This document shows, piece by piece, positions 26,243-33,334 of a stretch of DNA of 64,000 bases. The first letter of the stretch is position 1. The number at the start of each line of letters is the position of its first letter. The notes beneath the pieces were generated by a model, which was given only the letters and a program-made list of their open reading frames with translations, ran no database searches and had not been told where the DNA came from. A program made the position numbers and the translations under genes. Origin of the DNA: Neisseria sp. 83E34 (GTDB lineage: Bacteria > Pseudomonadota > Gammaproteobacteria > Burkholderiales > Neisseriaceae); NCBI RefSeq assembly GCF_001308015.1, contig NZ_LGYH01000001.1, positions 124,001 through 188,000 on the forward strand, in the 5' to 3' direction.

Positions 26243-26252
26243 GCCGTCTGAA
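26241..26252 (+). repeat. AG-DUS at the DUF927 stop codon
   Basis: Perfect AGGCCGTCTGAA; its first two bases are part of the TAG stop of the DUF927 gene. Confidence 0.8.
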
Positions 26253-26286
26253 AGCCCTTAATTCTGATTGGCCGAAAACCAACCCG

Positions 26287-26313
26287 ACACCAGCCCCGCC
26301 GCTGGTGTTTTTT
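26287..26313 (+). terminator. Intrinsic terminator after the DUF927 gene
   Basis: ACACCAGC/GCTGGTGT stem, 6-base loop, then T6, followed at once by TGGCCGTCTGAA (26315-26326), a one-off uptake sequence. A decayed copy of the same terminator-plus-DUS block ends the antitoxin gene near 27590-27632. Confidence 0.75.
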
Positions 26314-26507
26314 ATGGCCGTCTGAAAACCGCCCGCCACCTTTCAGGCGGCCACCCTGAATCTTTTCGGCCAGCACCAAGCATTATGATTCAGGCAAACA
26401 CAACCCCGCGCCATGTGCCTATTGTTTCTTATCAGGAAATTATTACCACTAAAAAATGCTGATTATTTCATAAAAAATTTTTCCCTATATAGGATAACGA
26501 AAAATCA

Positions 26508-26762
26508 GCGGGTATTGCGGGTATGCAATTCAAAACACCCTTGTAAGCCTTTATTCATAAGGGTTTCACGCATACCCGCATACAAAACTTAACACGGGTA
26601 TGAGCGGGTATGTGCGGGTATGGCTTTATAATCATAAACTTATAATGTAAAGACGCGTCTCATACCCGCTGATACCCTGCCTATTTTTTAGGCGCGGGTA
26701 TGATTTAATTATTAAATATCAATGTTTTAACTACATCATACCCGCATACCCGCCATACCCGC
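26508..26762. other. Iteron cluster, probable replication origin
   Basis: Nine perfect copies of the 9-mer CATACCCGC occur in 255 bases. On the + strand: 26571, 26661, 26737, 26745 and 26754. As GCGGGTATG: 26517, 26604, 26614 and 26694. Near-copies start at 26508 and 26594. Between the clusters are AT-rich stretches (26623-26656 and 26703-26736) that could unwind. Direct and inverted iterons with AT-rich DNA just after a primase and helicase gene are the layout of the P4 origin, so an element-specific origin is likely. No gene lies here. Confidence 0.7.
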
Positions 26763-26875
26763 AGTGTTTTGTATATATAGCAATGTTTTTTTAGGGCATT
26801 TAATAAGTAAAAAAATTGCTATTTTTTATACTAAATCTTATAATATAAGAGAAAATACACAGATATAAGTTAATC

Positions 26876-27142
26876 ATGCCTAAAGTATTTTGGACACCCA
26901 AAGCCACTAAACAGCTTTTGAAAATTGACCCGAAAAACAGAGCGGCCATTTCCAACAAGGCCAAATCCTTATCAGCCTTTCCCGATGTGGAAGCCGATAT
27001 AAAGAAAATGGCAGGAATGGCCGACACCTACCGCTTAAGAGTAGGAAACTACCGCCTGATTTTCCAATGGCAGAAAAACCAAGAACCGCACATTATCGAA
27101 ATCCAACAGGTAGAAACGCGGCAATCCGTTTATAAAAACTAA
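26876..27142 (+). CDS. RelE/ParE-superfamily toxin
   Basis: An 88-residue protein of the RelE fold: VFWTPKATKQLLKIDPKNRA, then KSLSAFPDVEADIKKMAG, YRLRVGNYRLIFQWQ (the hallmark RVG-x-YRLIF) and HIIEIQQVETRQSVY. Such toxins cut mRNA at the ribosome or poison gyrase. The antitoxin gene lies downstream, the HigBA-like order. It is near the right end of the element, where addiction modules are often found. Confidence 0.88.
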   Translation: MPKVFWTPKATKQLLKIDPKNRAAISNKAKSLSAFPDVEADIKKMAGMADTYRLRVGNYRLIFQWQKNQEPHIIEIQQVETRQSVYKN

Positions 27143-27177
27143 TCAGCGGGGCATATCCCGCCCCTGAAAGGCCACAC

Positions 27178-27573
27178 ATGAATATCCAGCTATTGAATGG
27201 CGCAGACGGCAAACCCGCATTTGTCGTATTATCCGTAGAAGAATTTAACCGCCTAGCCAAAGGGCAGGCACAAATAGACGAAGCGGGCGAAGTATGGGAA
27301 AGTATCCCCGTAGAAGCAGGCGAGACGGACGAAAGCCCCAGCGCAGCATTGCCGCATGAAATTGTAGAAATTATCCTAGAGCAGAACGCAAGCCCCGCCG
27401 CCGCATGGCGCATATACCGTAACCTTACCCAGAGCCAAGTCGCCGAACGGGCAGGCATCACGCAGGCGGCATTAAGCCAAATCGAGAAACAGGGCAGCCG
27501 CCCACAGGCCAAAACCCGCGAAACTTTGGCCAAGGTGTATAACTGCCACCCCGACCAACTGGCAGGCTTGTAA
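27178..27573 (+). CDS. HTH antitoxin
   Basis: A 131-residue protein. The first ~35 residues (IQLLNGADGKPAFVVLSVEE) look like the N-terminus of Phd/YefM-type antitoxins. The C-terminal half is an XRE-type HTH: WRIYRNLTQSQVAERAGITQ and ALSQIEKQGSRPQAKTRETL. It should neutralise the RelE-type toxin upstream and repress the pair. Starts 35 bases after the toxin stop. Confidence 0.85.
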   Translation: MNIQLLNGADGKPAFVVLSVEEFNRLAKGQAQIDEAGEVWESIPVEAGETDESPSAALPHEIVEIILEQNASPAAAWRIYRNLTQSQVAERAGITQAALSQIEKQGSRPQAKTRETLAKVYNCHPDQLAGL

Positions 27574-27732
27574 CGCCGCCTGAAAACACAAACACCAGCC
27601 CCGCCGCCGATGTTTTTATGGCCGTCTGAAAAACAGCACAAAATGCGTTATACTCAACCCAATAAAACCCCACCCCCCAAGCCGCCAAAAAACCACAGAA
27701 CCAGCCAAAAAACGCTTTGACTTTTGCAATAT

Positions 27733-27752
27733 GGGGGTATATTTGGGGGTAT
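27733..27752 (+). repeat. Right arm-type repeat
   Basis: GGGGGTATATTTGGGGGTAT matches 19 of 20 bases of the repeat at 18966-18985, in the same orientation, 53 bases before the attR core. Confidence 0.55.
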
Positions 27753-27805
27753 TTATCAATTATGATAATAAAATATACAATTAAACCAATAATTTAAATG
27801 TTTGA

Positions 27806-27820
27806 TTCAAGTCTCATTGT
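27806..27820 (+). repeat. attR core of the integrated element
   Basis: TTCAAGTCTCATTGT, an exact copy of the tRNA-Leu 3' segment at 18773-18787. It marks the right junction. Confidence 0.7.
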
Positions 27821-27845
27821 GCCTAAAATTTAGGCTGTTTTTTTA
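27821..27845 (+). terminator. Terminator abutting attR
   Basis: GCCTAAA/TTTAGGC stem followed by TGTTTTTTT. It starts directly at the attR core, as would be expected if it were the original terminator region of the tRNA gene. Confidence 0.6.
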
Positions 27846-27931
27846 TGCTTTCCATTATCCGATCTCATTAACCATGGCTGTGTGAGTTAAGGTATATATA
27901 GCAAATAAACTTATTTTTAGACAAGGCAGTA

Positions 27932-28242
27932 GGCCGCAGGCAGTATCGGTATAGTGAATCAACTTAAAAATTAGTATGGCACACACGCCTTCAACTTCTG
28001 TATTCCTATTATTTTAAGATTGCGCTTCATGGATCCACAGCCACTCACTTTCTTTGCGTCGCCAAAGAAAGTAAGCAAAGAAAGGCGACCGCTAGTCGCT
28101 ACGCTCCGGGAGCGGCCTTGTTCCCCCGAAAATCCCGCTCCGTTCGGCGGTGCCAGCAGACGGGCAATAATAGCCAAGATTTGATAATGATTTAAACATA
28201 CAATTTTTAAGTTGATTCACTATACCGATACTGCCTGCGGCC
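27932..28242. repeat. 311-bp MITE-like element with 41-bp perfect inverted ends
   Basis: The outer 41 bases (27932-27972) recur exactly as the reverse complement at 28202-28242. The ends contain TATAGTGAATCAACTTAA, also present with one change at the left end of the repeat at 39199. The interior has a hairpin ACTTTCTTTG/CAAAGAAAGT (28047-28072) and no real gene. The ends suggest a non-autonomous transposable element, but no target duplication was identified with certainty. Confidence 0.65.
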
Positions 28243-28286
28243 TTGTATCAAAAATGTGTTGATCGACTATAGTCCGAATAATGAAA

Positions 28287-28319
28287 GTGCCTGTCTGAAA
28301 ACGTTTTTCAGACAGGCAT
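28287..28319. terminator. Inverted DUS pair after the OmpA-like gene
   Basis: GTGCCTGTCTGAA (28287-28299) and TTCAGACAGGCAT (28307-28319), at the 3' end of the minus-strand lipoprotein gene. Confidence 0.65.
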
Positions 28320-28338
28320 TTGTTTGGAAAAGGCTAAA

Positions 28339-29133
28339 TCAGCGCTTCACAGGTTGCGTGCCGACTACGGTTTCTATCCAGCCGTTTTCGCGGACTTGGG
28401 TTTGGCTGTTGATGCGGGGCGTTTGGCCTTCGGGGGCATCCACTTGAACGGGTAATTTAGAATGGGCGGCCGGTTCGATGCGTTCAATTAAGCCGTCTGG
28501 GCGGTTGATAACGGTGGGTTCTGAGCCCTTCGGTGGCTCGGGTTGATAGCGTTTGCTGTCTATCATAGTGGGGACACCGGGTTGGCGTGCCAGGCCGATT
28601 ACGGAAATTTCTACGCGCCGGTTGGGTTTGTTGCACTCGTCGCGGCCGGTTTTGTTTTTGGCAAAACGTTCATTGCAATCGGTAACAACCAAATTGCTGC
28701 TACCGCGACCTTCGGTTTTAATCAGCTTGGCAGGTACGCCGCTGCTTTCCAAGACCCGCGCCACGGCTTGTGCGCGTGCTTGCGAGAGGGTGTGGTTGGC
28801 TTCGGCGTTACCTGTGGGATCGGTATAGCCGTTCACATGAATGCTGCGTACATAAGGCAGGTTGTTGATGATTTCTCCGGCAATGCTTTGGGTTTGTGCG
28901 GTGCCTTTCACGGAGATGTCGGATTTGTTGAAATCAAACAGGGAGGCGGCATCCAGTGTGAATTTTTTCAGCTCCTGCGGCTCTTGCTGAACAATCGGTT
29001 GCGGCGCCTGATATTTAATCGGCACATATTCCCAGGCATGTGGGGTTTTGTGGTCGAAAGTTTCCACATGAGAATATTGGCAGGCAGCTAAAAACAGCAA
29101 AGAGGCGGAAAGGATGAGTGCTTTTTTATTCAT
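28339..29133 (-). CDS. OmpA-family outer-membrane lipoprotein
   Basis: A 264-residue lipoprotein with signal peptide MNKKALILSASLLFLAAC (lipobox LAAC). The OmpA/Pal peptidoglycan-binding domain spans about residues 70-180: ASLFDFNKSDI, IHVNGYTDPTGNAEANHTLS, QARAQAVARVLESSGVPA and CNKPNRRVEISV. A Pro-rich C-terminal tail follows. It should anchor the outer membrane to peptidoglycan. The domain is RmpM-like in one sense, but a beta-barrel is absent. It starts at the ATG after GGAGTTTGTCG on the minus strand; a TTG two codons earlier is unlikely. Confidence 0.87.
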   Translation of the reverse strand: MNKKALILSASLLFLAACQYSHVETFDHKTPHAWEYVPIKYQAPQPIVQQEPQELKKFTLDAASLFDFNKSDISVKGTAQTQSIAGEIINNLPYVRSIHVNGYTDPTGNAEANHTLSQARAQAVARVLESSGVPAKLIKTEGRGSSNLVVTDCNERFAKNKTGRDECNKPNRRVEISVIGLARQPGVPTMIDSKRYQPEPPKGSEPTVINRPDGLIERIEPAAHSKLPVQVDAPEGQTPRINSQTQVRENGWIETVVGTQPVKR

Positions 29134-29397
29134 CGACAAACTCCTGAATGAAATACGTTGAGATTCGATATATGAGTAAAGCTGCCCGTGGTGGTTTGAA
29201 AAAAAACTTAATTTATTGAGTCTAAAAAGAAAGTAAAGTTTATGTTGATATGTTTTGGTTTGTGTAAATATTTCTTATGGGGGTATGATACCTGAAAACA
29301 TCCGAATGATGTAGTTGCAAAAAGCATTTGCTTCATTTGTTTGGTTATTTAGTCATAAAATTTAAACCGTTTGTATTTTTTTATTGACATTATCATA

Positions 29398-29410
29398 ATG
29401 CCTGTCTGAA
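29398..29410 (+). repeat. DUS overlapping the DUF815 ribosome-binding site
   Basis: A perfect ATGCCTGTCTGAA. Its last bases plus AGG give GAAAGG, the only good Shine-Dalgarno candidate for the GTG start at 29421. Confidence 0.75.
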
Positions 29411-29420
29411 AGGTCTGGTC

Positions 29421-30290
29421 GTGAAACTCAAGCAATTTTTAAAACAAGCTTCTTCTGTATTGAATCGTTTGGATGCGCTGCTGCCGCCGGAAGTGAAAGA
29501 GCCGGATTGGGATGCACTAGCCTACCGTTGGCAGAGCATTGGCAAGAAAGGTGTGCTTGAGAGCCTGCCGAACCCGCACACTTTTCCTTTGAGCCGGTTG
29601 GCGGCAGTGGAGGGACAAACCGCGAAGCTGGTGCGCAATACCGAGCAGTTTCTAAGCGGCCGCACTGCCAATAATGTGTTGATGACAGGCGCGCGCGGCA
29701 CGGGCAAATCTTCATTGGTGAAGGTTTTATTGCACGAATATGCGGAACAAGGCTTGCGCCTGATTGAAGTGGACAAAACCGATTTGGTCACTCTGCCCGC
29801 GCTGCTTACGATTTTGCAGAACAGGCCGGAGAAGTTTATTGTGTTTTGCGATGATTTGTCGTTTGAAGATGGTGAGCACGCTTATAAAGCCTTGAAAACT
29901 GCGCTTGACGGCGGCTTGTCGCTGCGTTGCGAAAATGTTTTGGTGTATGCCACCTCCAACCGCCGCCATCTGATGCCGGAATATATGGATGAAAACATAG
30001 GCGGAGAAATCGGCGTGCGGGGGGAAATCCATCCGAAAGAAGCGGTGGAAGAAAAAGTATCGCTTTCCGACCGTTTCGGCTTGTGGCTGAGTTTTTATCC
30101 TTTTAGTCAAAACGAATATTTGCAGGCGGTGGAAAACTGGCTGCAGGCGTTTGAACTGCCTTTTGATGAAACCGCCCGCCATGCCGCGCTTTTATGGGCA
30201 CAAACCCGCGGCAGCCGCTCTGGCCGCACCGCATGGCAATTCGTATGCGACTGGGCGGGCAGGCTGCCCGAGCAGAGGGTGGCGGATTAA
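29421..30290 (+). CDS. DUF815 AAA-type ATPase
   Basis: A 289-residue protein with GTG start. The ATPase core has Walker A in VLMTGARGTGKSSLVKVLL, Walker B in KFIVFCDDLSF, a sensor in VLVYATSNRRHLMPEYM and an Arg-finger region near VSLSDRFGLWLSF. It is the DUF815 family, widespread and of unknown function. It ends 142 bases before msrAB; the Ecf-type promoter lies in that gap. Confidence 0.83.
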   Translation: MKLKQFLKQASSVLNRLDALLPPEVKEPDWDALAYRWQSIGKKGVLESLPNPHTFPLSRLAAVEGQTAKLVRNTEQFLSGRTANNVLMTGARGTGKSSLVKVLLHEYAEQGLRLIEVDKTDLVTLPALLTILQNRPEKFIVFCDDLSFEDGEHAYKALKTALDGGLSLRCENVLVYATSNRRHLMPEYMDENIGGEIGVRGEIHPKEAVEEKVSLSDRFGLWLSFYPFSQNEYLQAVENWLQAFELPFDETARHAALLWAQTRGSRSGRTAWQFVCDWAGRLPEQRVAD

Positions 30291-30355
30291 TGATTCAATC
30301 GGTTTTAAATTAAGCCGCTATCAAATGTTTAGAAGTGTAAAAGCAGCGCCGCATC

Positions 30356-30384
30356 ATAAGAATTCAGACAGGCATTCCGTCTAA
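30356..30384 (+). promoter_or_regulatory. Ecf-type promoter of msrAB with a DUS in its spacer
   Basis: ATAAGAATT (30356-30364), 12 bases, CCGTCTAA (30377-30384), identical in both blocks and spacing to the promoter at 7186-7214. A reverse uptake sequence TTCAGACAGGCAT (30363-30375) fills the spacer. The msrAB start is 48 bases downstream. Gonococcal msrAB is known to be Ecf-dependent, in agreement. Confidence 0.72.
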
Positions 30385-30432
30385 TTAAACAGCATCAACC
30401 TCTCAATTGATTGATTAAGGAGCATATTTAAG

Positions 30433-32013
30433 ATGGAACCGCGGTTTAAACATGCTAAAAAATTTGCATTGCTGGCCGCTTCTGCTGCAACGGCTTTTGC
30501 ATTGATCTGGTACTTGCCGCAGGCAGGCGCGGAGCGGGTAGCTGAAAAACCGGTGGCTGCTTTATCCGTGTTGCATGATACGGCGGGCAAGCCTGCTGCC
30601 AATTACCTTCAGGCAGGCAAACCGACTTTGGTGAAGTTTTGGGCAAGCTGGTGCCCGTTATGCCTGTCTGAATTGGAACCGACCGAAGCATGGGTGAAAG
30701 ACCCGCGTTTTAAAAACGCCAATTTGGTTACCGTGGCATCGCCCGGCTATCTCGGAGAAAAAGCCCCGGGCGATTTTGAAGTATGGTATAAAGGCTTGAG
30801 CTACCCCGCACTGCCGGTGCTGTCCGATCCCGGCGGCAAATTGGCGCAAAGCCTGAATATCGGCGTTTACCCGTCTTGGGCGTTATTGGATAAAAACGGC
30901 AAAGTTGCCCGCATTATCAAAGGGCGAATCAATGAGGCGCAGGCTTTGGCATTGCTGGAAAATCCCGAAGCCGATTTGGGCAAACTGCAAAACACATTTT
31001 ACAAATCAGAGAAAAAGGAATCCGTACCAATGAATACCCGAACCATCTATCTTGCCGGCGGTTGCTTTTGGGGCTTGGAAGCCTATTTCCAACGCATCAA
31101 CGGTGTGGTTGACGCCGTGTCAGGCTATGCCAACGGGAAAACAGATAGCAAACCTTCTTATGAAGACGTGGTTTACCGCAACACCGGCCATGCCGAAACC
31201 GTGAAAGTCACTTACGATGCCGACAAGCTGAGCCTGGATGATATTTTGCAATACTATTTCCGCGTGGTTGACCCGACCAGCCTCAACAAACAAGGCAACG
31301 ACACCGGTACGCAATACCGCACCGGCGTGTATTACACCGATGTGGCCGAGCAGAAAACCATTGCCGCCGCGCTGGCAAAAGAGCAGCAAAAATATAGCAA
31401 ATCACTTGTAGTGGAAAACCTACCTTTGGCCCAGTTTCACGAAGCTGAGGAATACCATCAGGATTATTTGCTGAAAAACCCCAACGGCTATTGCCATATC
31501 GACATCCGCAAAGCCGATGAGCCGCTGCCCGGAAAAAGCGCTCCTGCCGATAAAAAAGGCTTCGATGCCGCAGCCTACCGCAAGCCCAGCGACAGCGAAC
31601 TGAAAAACAAACTTACCGCCGAGCAATACCGCGTTACCCAGCAAAGCGGCACCGAATACGCCTTCAGCCATGAATACGACCACCTCTTCGCGCCGGGCAT
31701 TTATGTAGATATTGTCAGCGGCGAACCCCTGTTCAGCTCGGCTGACAAATACAATTCCGGCTGCGGCTGGCCGAGCTTTACCCGCCCGATTGAAGCTGCC
31801 GCCGTAACCGAGCATGAAGACAACAGCTACAACATGCAGCGCGTAGAAGTGCGCAGCCGCGCCGCTGATTCGCACTTGGGCCACGTTTTCCCCGACGGCC
31901 CGAAAGACAAAGGCGGCTTGCGCTACTGCATCAACGGCGCCAGCCTGCGCTTCGTGCCTTTGGATAAAATGGACGCCGAAGGCTACGGGCATTTGAAAAC
32001 GTTGGTGAAATAA
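30433..32013 (+). CDS. msrAB: Trx-MsrA-MsrB methionine sulfoxide reductase fusion
   Basis: A 526-residue three-domain enzyme (also called PilB) that reduces S- and R-methionine sulfoxide in exported proteins. An N-terminal hydrophobic segment ([18 protein letters not shown]) directs export. The thioredoxin-like domain carries WASWCPLC (Cys74/Cys77). MsrA begins near residue 200 with GGCFWG (Cys211). MsrB has SGCGWPSF (Cys444) and the catalytic LRYCING (Cys499). A plus-strand uptake sequence (30661-30672) codes for Cys77-Leu-Ser-Glu. The gene is preceded by the Ecf-type promoter shared with the copper-peptide operon. Confidence 0.97.
   Translation: MEPRFKHAKKFALLAASAATAFALIWYLPQAGAERVAEKPVAALSVLHDTAGKPAANYLQAGKPTLVKFWASWCPLCLSELEPTEAWVKDPRFKNANLVTVASPGYLGEKAPGDFEVWYKGLSYPALPVLSDPGGKLAQSLNIGVYPSWALLDKNGKVARIIKGRINEAQALALLENPEADLGKLQNTFYKSEKKESVPMNTRTIYLAGGCFWGLEAYFQRINGVVDAVSGYANGKTDSKPSYEDVVYRNTGHAETVKVTYDADKLSLDDILQYYFRVVDPTSLNKQGNDTGTQYRTGVYYTDVAEQKTIAAALAKEQQKYSKSLVVENLPLAQFHEAEEYHQDYLLKNPNGYCHIDIRKADEPLPGKSAPADKKGFDAAAYRKPSDSELKNKLTAEQYRVTQQSGTEYAFSHEYDHLFAPGIYVDIVSGEPLFSSADKYNSGCGWPSFTRPIEAAAVTEHEDNSYNMQRVEVRSRAADSHLGHVFPDGPKDKGGLRYCINGASLRFVPLDKMDAEGYGHLKTLVK
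30661..30672 (+). repeat. DUS overlapping the thioredoxin active site codons
   Basis: TGCCTGTCTGAA encodes the second Cys of WCPLC plus LSE in the MsrAB thioredoxin domain. Since CLSE is also typical of orthologues in species with other DUS dialects, protein constraint may explain the match. Confidence 0.6.
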
Positions 32014-32027
32014 GAGGGTGAATCGCA

Positions 32028-32059
32028 ATGCCTGTCTGAAAAAGTTTTCAGACAGGCAT
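32028..32059. terminator. Inverted DUS pair after msrAB
   Basis: Perfect copies at 32028-32040 and 32047-32059 with a 6-base loop. Confidence 0.7.
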
Positions 32060-32111
32060 TTTGCTGAGTATAGTGTATATAGTAAATAAACGTATTGTTG
32101 TCGTGGTTTCG

Positions 32112-32189
32112 TCATGCCCGGGCTCGACCCGGGCATCTCATAAAGTTACCGGAATGCTAAGATACTCGGGTCAAGCCCGCGAGTATGAC
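32112..32189. repeat. Dispersed short repeat
   Basis: TCATGCCCGGGCTCGACCCGGGCATC at the left is itself nearly palindromic, and GATACTCGGGTCAAGCCCGCGAGTATGACG forms the right arm. It belongs to the same family as 39240 and 42011. Between convergent transcription units; no gene. Confidence 0.55.
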
Positions 32190-32256
32190 GGGCGGACTAT
32201 TCTGATGGCCGGTAGGGATGGCGCCTGACTATCGCATCGTGTGTTTAAAAACAAAC

Positions 32257-32288
32257 ATGCCTGTCTGAAAGCTTTTTCAGACAGACAT
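32257..32288. terminator. Inverted DUS pair after nusB
   Basis: ATGCCTGTCTGAA (32257-32269) faces TTCAGACAGACAT (32276-32288, one base off) at the 3' end of nusB. Confidence 0.6.
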
Positions 32289-32306
32289 GTTTTTATCAAA
32301 CAGGTT

Positions 32307-32732
32307 TCAGCTGCGTTTGGGATCATTCGGGCGCAGTTGGGCGGCCAGTTTGTCGAGGATGCCGTTGATGAATTTGTGGCTGTCGGTGCCGCCGAAGGTT
32401 TTGGTAACTTCAATGGCTTCGTTGATGATTACCGGATAAGGCGTTTCGGGCATGGCCGAGAGCTCGTGGCAGGCCATCAGCAATACGGCGCGCTCAACAG
32501 GGTTGACGTCTTTTTCGTCGCGGTCAAGCAGCGGGCGGATAATTTGCATGTATTCGCTTTGGTTATTGGCTGCGCCGAAAAAGATGGCGGTAAACAAAGC
32601 GTCGTCTGCTTTGGCAAAATCTTGGCTCTCGCGGATGTTTTTAGCGGTTTCGGGTGCGCCGGTTTGGTTGAGTGCGGCTTGGTAAAGCGCCTGCACGGCA
32701 AACTCGCGGGCGCGGCGGCGTGGGGTTTTCAT
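32307..32732 (-). CDS. nusB: Transcription antitermination factor NusB
   Basis: A 141-residue all-helical RNA-binding protein that joins NusE (S10) in rRNA antitermination. Signature parts: TPRRRAREFAVQALYQAALN, RPLLDRDEKDVNPVERAVLL, TPYPVIINEAIEVTKTFGG and the final NGILDKLAAQLR. It lies 59 bases after ribH, the common ribH-nusB order. Confidence 0.95.
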   Translation of the reverse strand: MKTPRRRAREFAVQALYQAALNQTGAPETAKNIRESQDFAKADDALFTAIFFGAANNQSEYMQIIRPLLDRDEKDVNPVERAVLLMACHELSAMPETPYPVIINEAIEVTKTFGGTDSHKFINGILDKLAAQLRPNDPKRS

Positions 32733-32791
32733 GGGTTTTCCTTCTTAAGATTTGATTTTTTTGGGCAGGCATGCCTGTCTCTAACCAAATG

Positions 32792-33259
32792 TTAGTCGTC
32801 TTGCTCAGACAGCAGCAGATTGACCAGATTGCCGCATTCCACGGCGACGATGGCGGCATCGGTGGCTTTTTCCACAATGCGCGCGTGCGCCTGCTCGTCG
32901 TTTTCGGTGGTGAGGATGGCGTTGGCAATCGGGATGTTGTAGTCCAAACCGACGCGGGTTACGGCGGCGCCTGATTCGTTGGCGACCAGCTCGAAATGGT
33001 AGGTTTCGCCGCGGATGATGGCGCCGATGGCAATCAGGGCATCGAAGCGCTGAGAGCTGGCAAGGTTCATCAGCACAATCGGCACTTCCAGCGCGCCGGG
33101 CACGGTGGCGAGGGTGATGTTGTCGGGCGATACGCCGAGTTCTTGCAGCTTTTTCACGGCCACGTCAACCATGGCGCTGCCCACTTCGTTGGTGAAGCGC
33201 GCTTGCACGATGCCGATGCGCAGGTCTTTACCGTTGAGGTTCGGTTGGATGATGTTCAT
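32792..33259 (-). CDS. ribH: 6,7-dimethyl-8-ribityllumazine synthase
   Basis: Condenses 5-amino-6-ribitylamino-uracil with dihydroxybutanone phosphate, the penultimate step of riboflavin synthesis. The 155-residue product has [55 protein letters not shown] and the C-terminal [20 protein letters not shown] with the catalytic His in the RGETYHFE segment. It forms cage-like oligomers in this family. Upstream of nusB on the same strand. Confidence 0.96.
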   Translation of the reverse strand: MNIIQPNLNGKDLRIGIVQARFTNEVGSAMVDVAVKKLQELGVSPDNITLATVPGALEVPIVLMNLASSQRFDALIAIGAIIRGETYHFELVANESGAAVTRVGLDYNIPIANAILTTENDEQAHARIVEKATDAAIVAVECGNLVNLLLSEQDD

Positions 33260-33292
33260 TGTTTTTCCTTGTTTTTAAAGGGAATCGGGTGT

Positions 33293-33328
33293 TTCAGACA
33301 GGCCTGCCGAATCAAATGCCTGTCTGAA
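33293..33328. terminator. Imperfect inverted DUS pair
   Basis: TTCAGACAGGCCT (33293-33305) and ATGCCTGTCTGAA (33316-33328). It lies between the DUF2185 gene and ribH and can end the former. Confidence 0.5.
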
Positions 33329-33334
33329 AAAAGT

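Larger units (their letters stand above)
18773..27820. mobile_element. 9 kb satellite-like integrative element at tRNA-Leu
   Basis: The element runs between the two 15-bp att repeats. In order it encodes an integrase, an AlpA-like regulator, a Gam-like protein, a Mor-like protein, a small protein, a primase, a DUF927 ATPase, and a toxin-antitoxin pair, all on the + strand. No capsid, tail, terminase or lysis gene is present, which suggests a phage satellite or replicating island of the P4 type. Codon use is very rich in GCC, unlike the neighbours, and its uptake sequences are of the AGGCCGTCTGAA dialect, not the host type. Confidence 0.82.

Noticed and set aside
26508-26762. CRISPR array
   Set aside because: The repeats are 9 bases, occur in both orientations and with irregular spacing. 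No cas gene is near. Iterons fit better.
22853-27630. AGGCCGTCTGAA copies as ordinary host uptake sequences
   Set aside because: The host dialect outside the element is TGCCTGTCTGAA; the G-for-T change at the middle and the AGG start are consistent within the element only.
27971-28177. ORF inside the 311-bp inverted-repeat element
   Set aside because: Low-complexity, arises from the palindromic interior, has no ribosome-binding site and no family resemblance.
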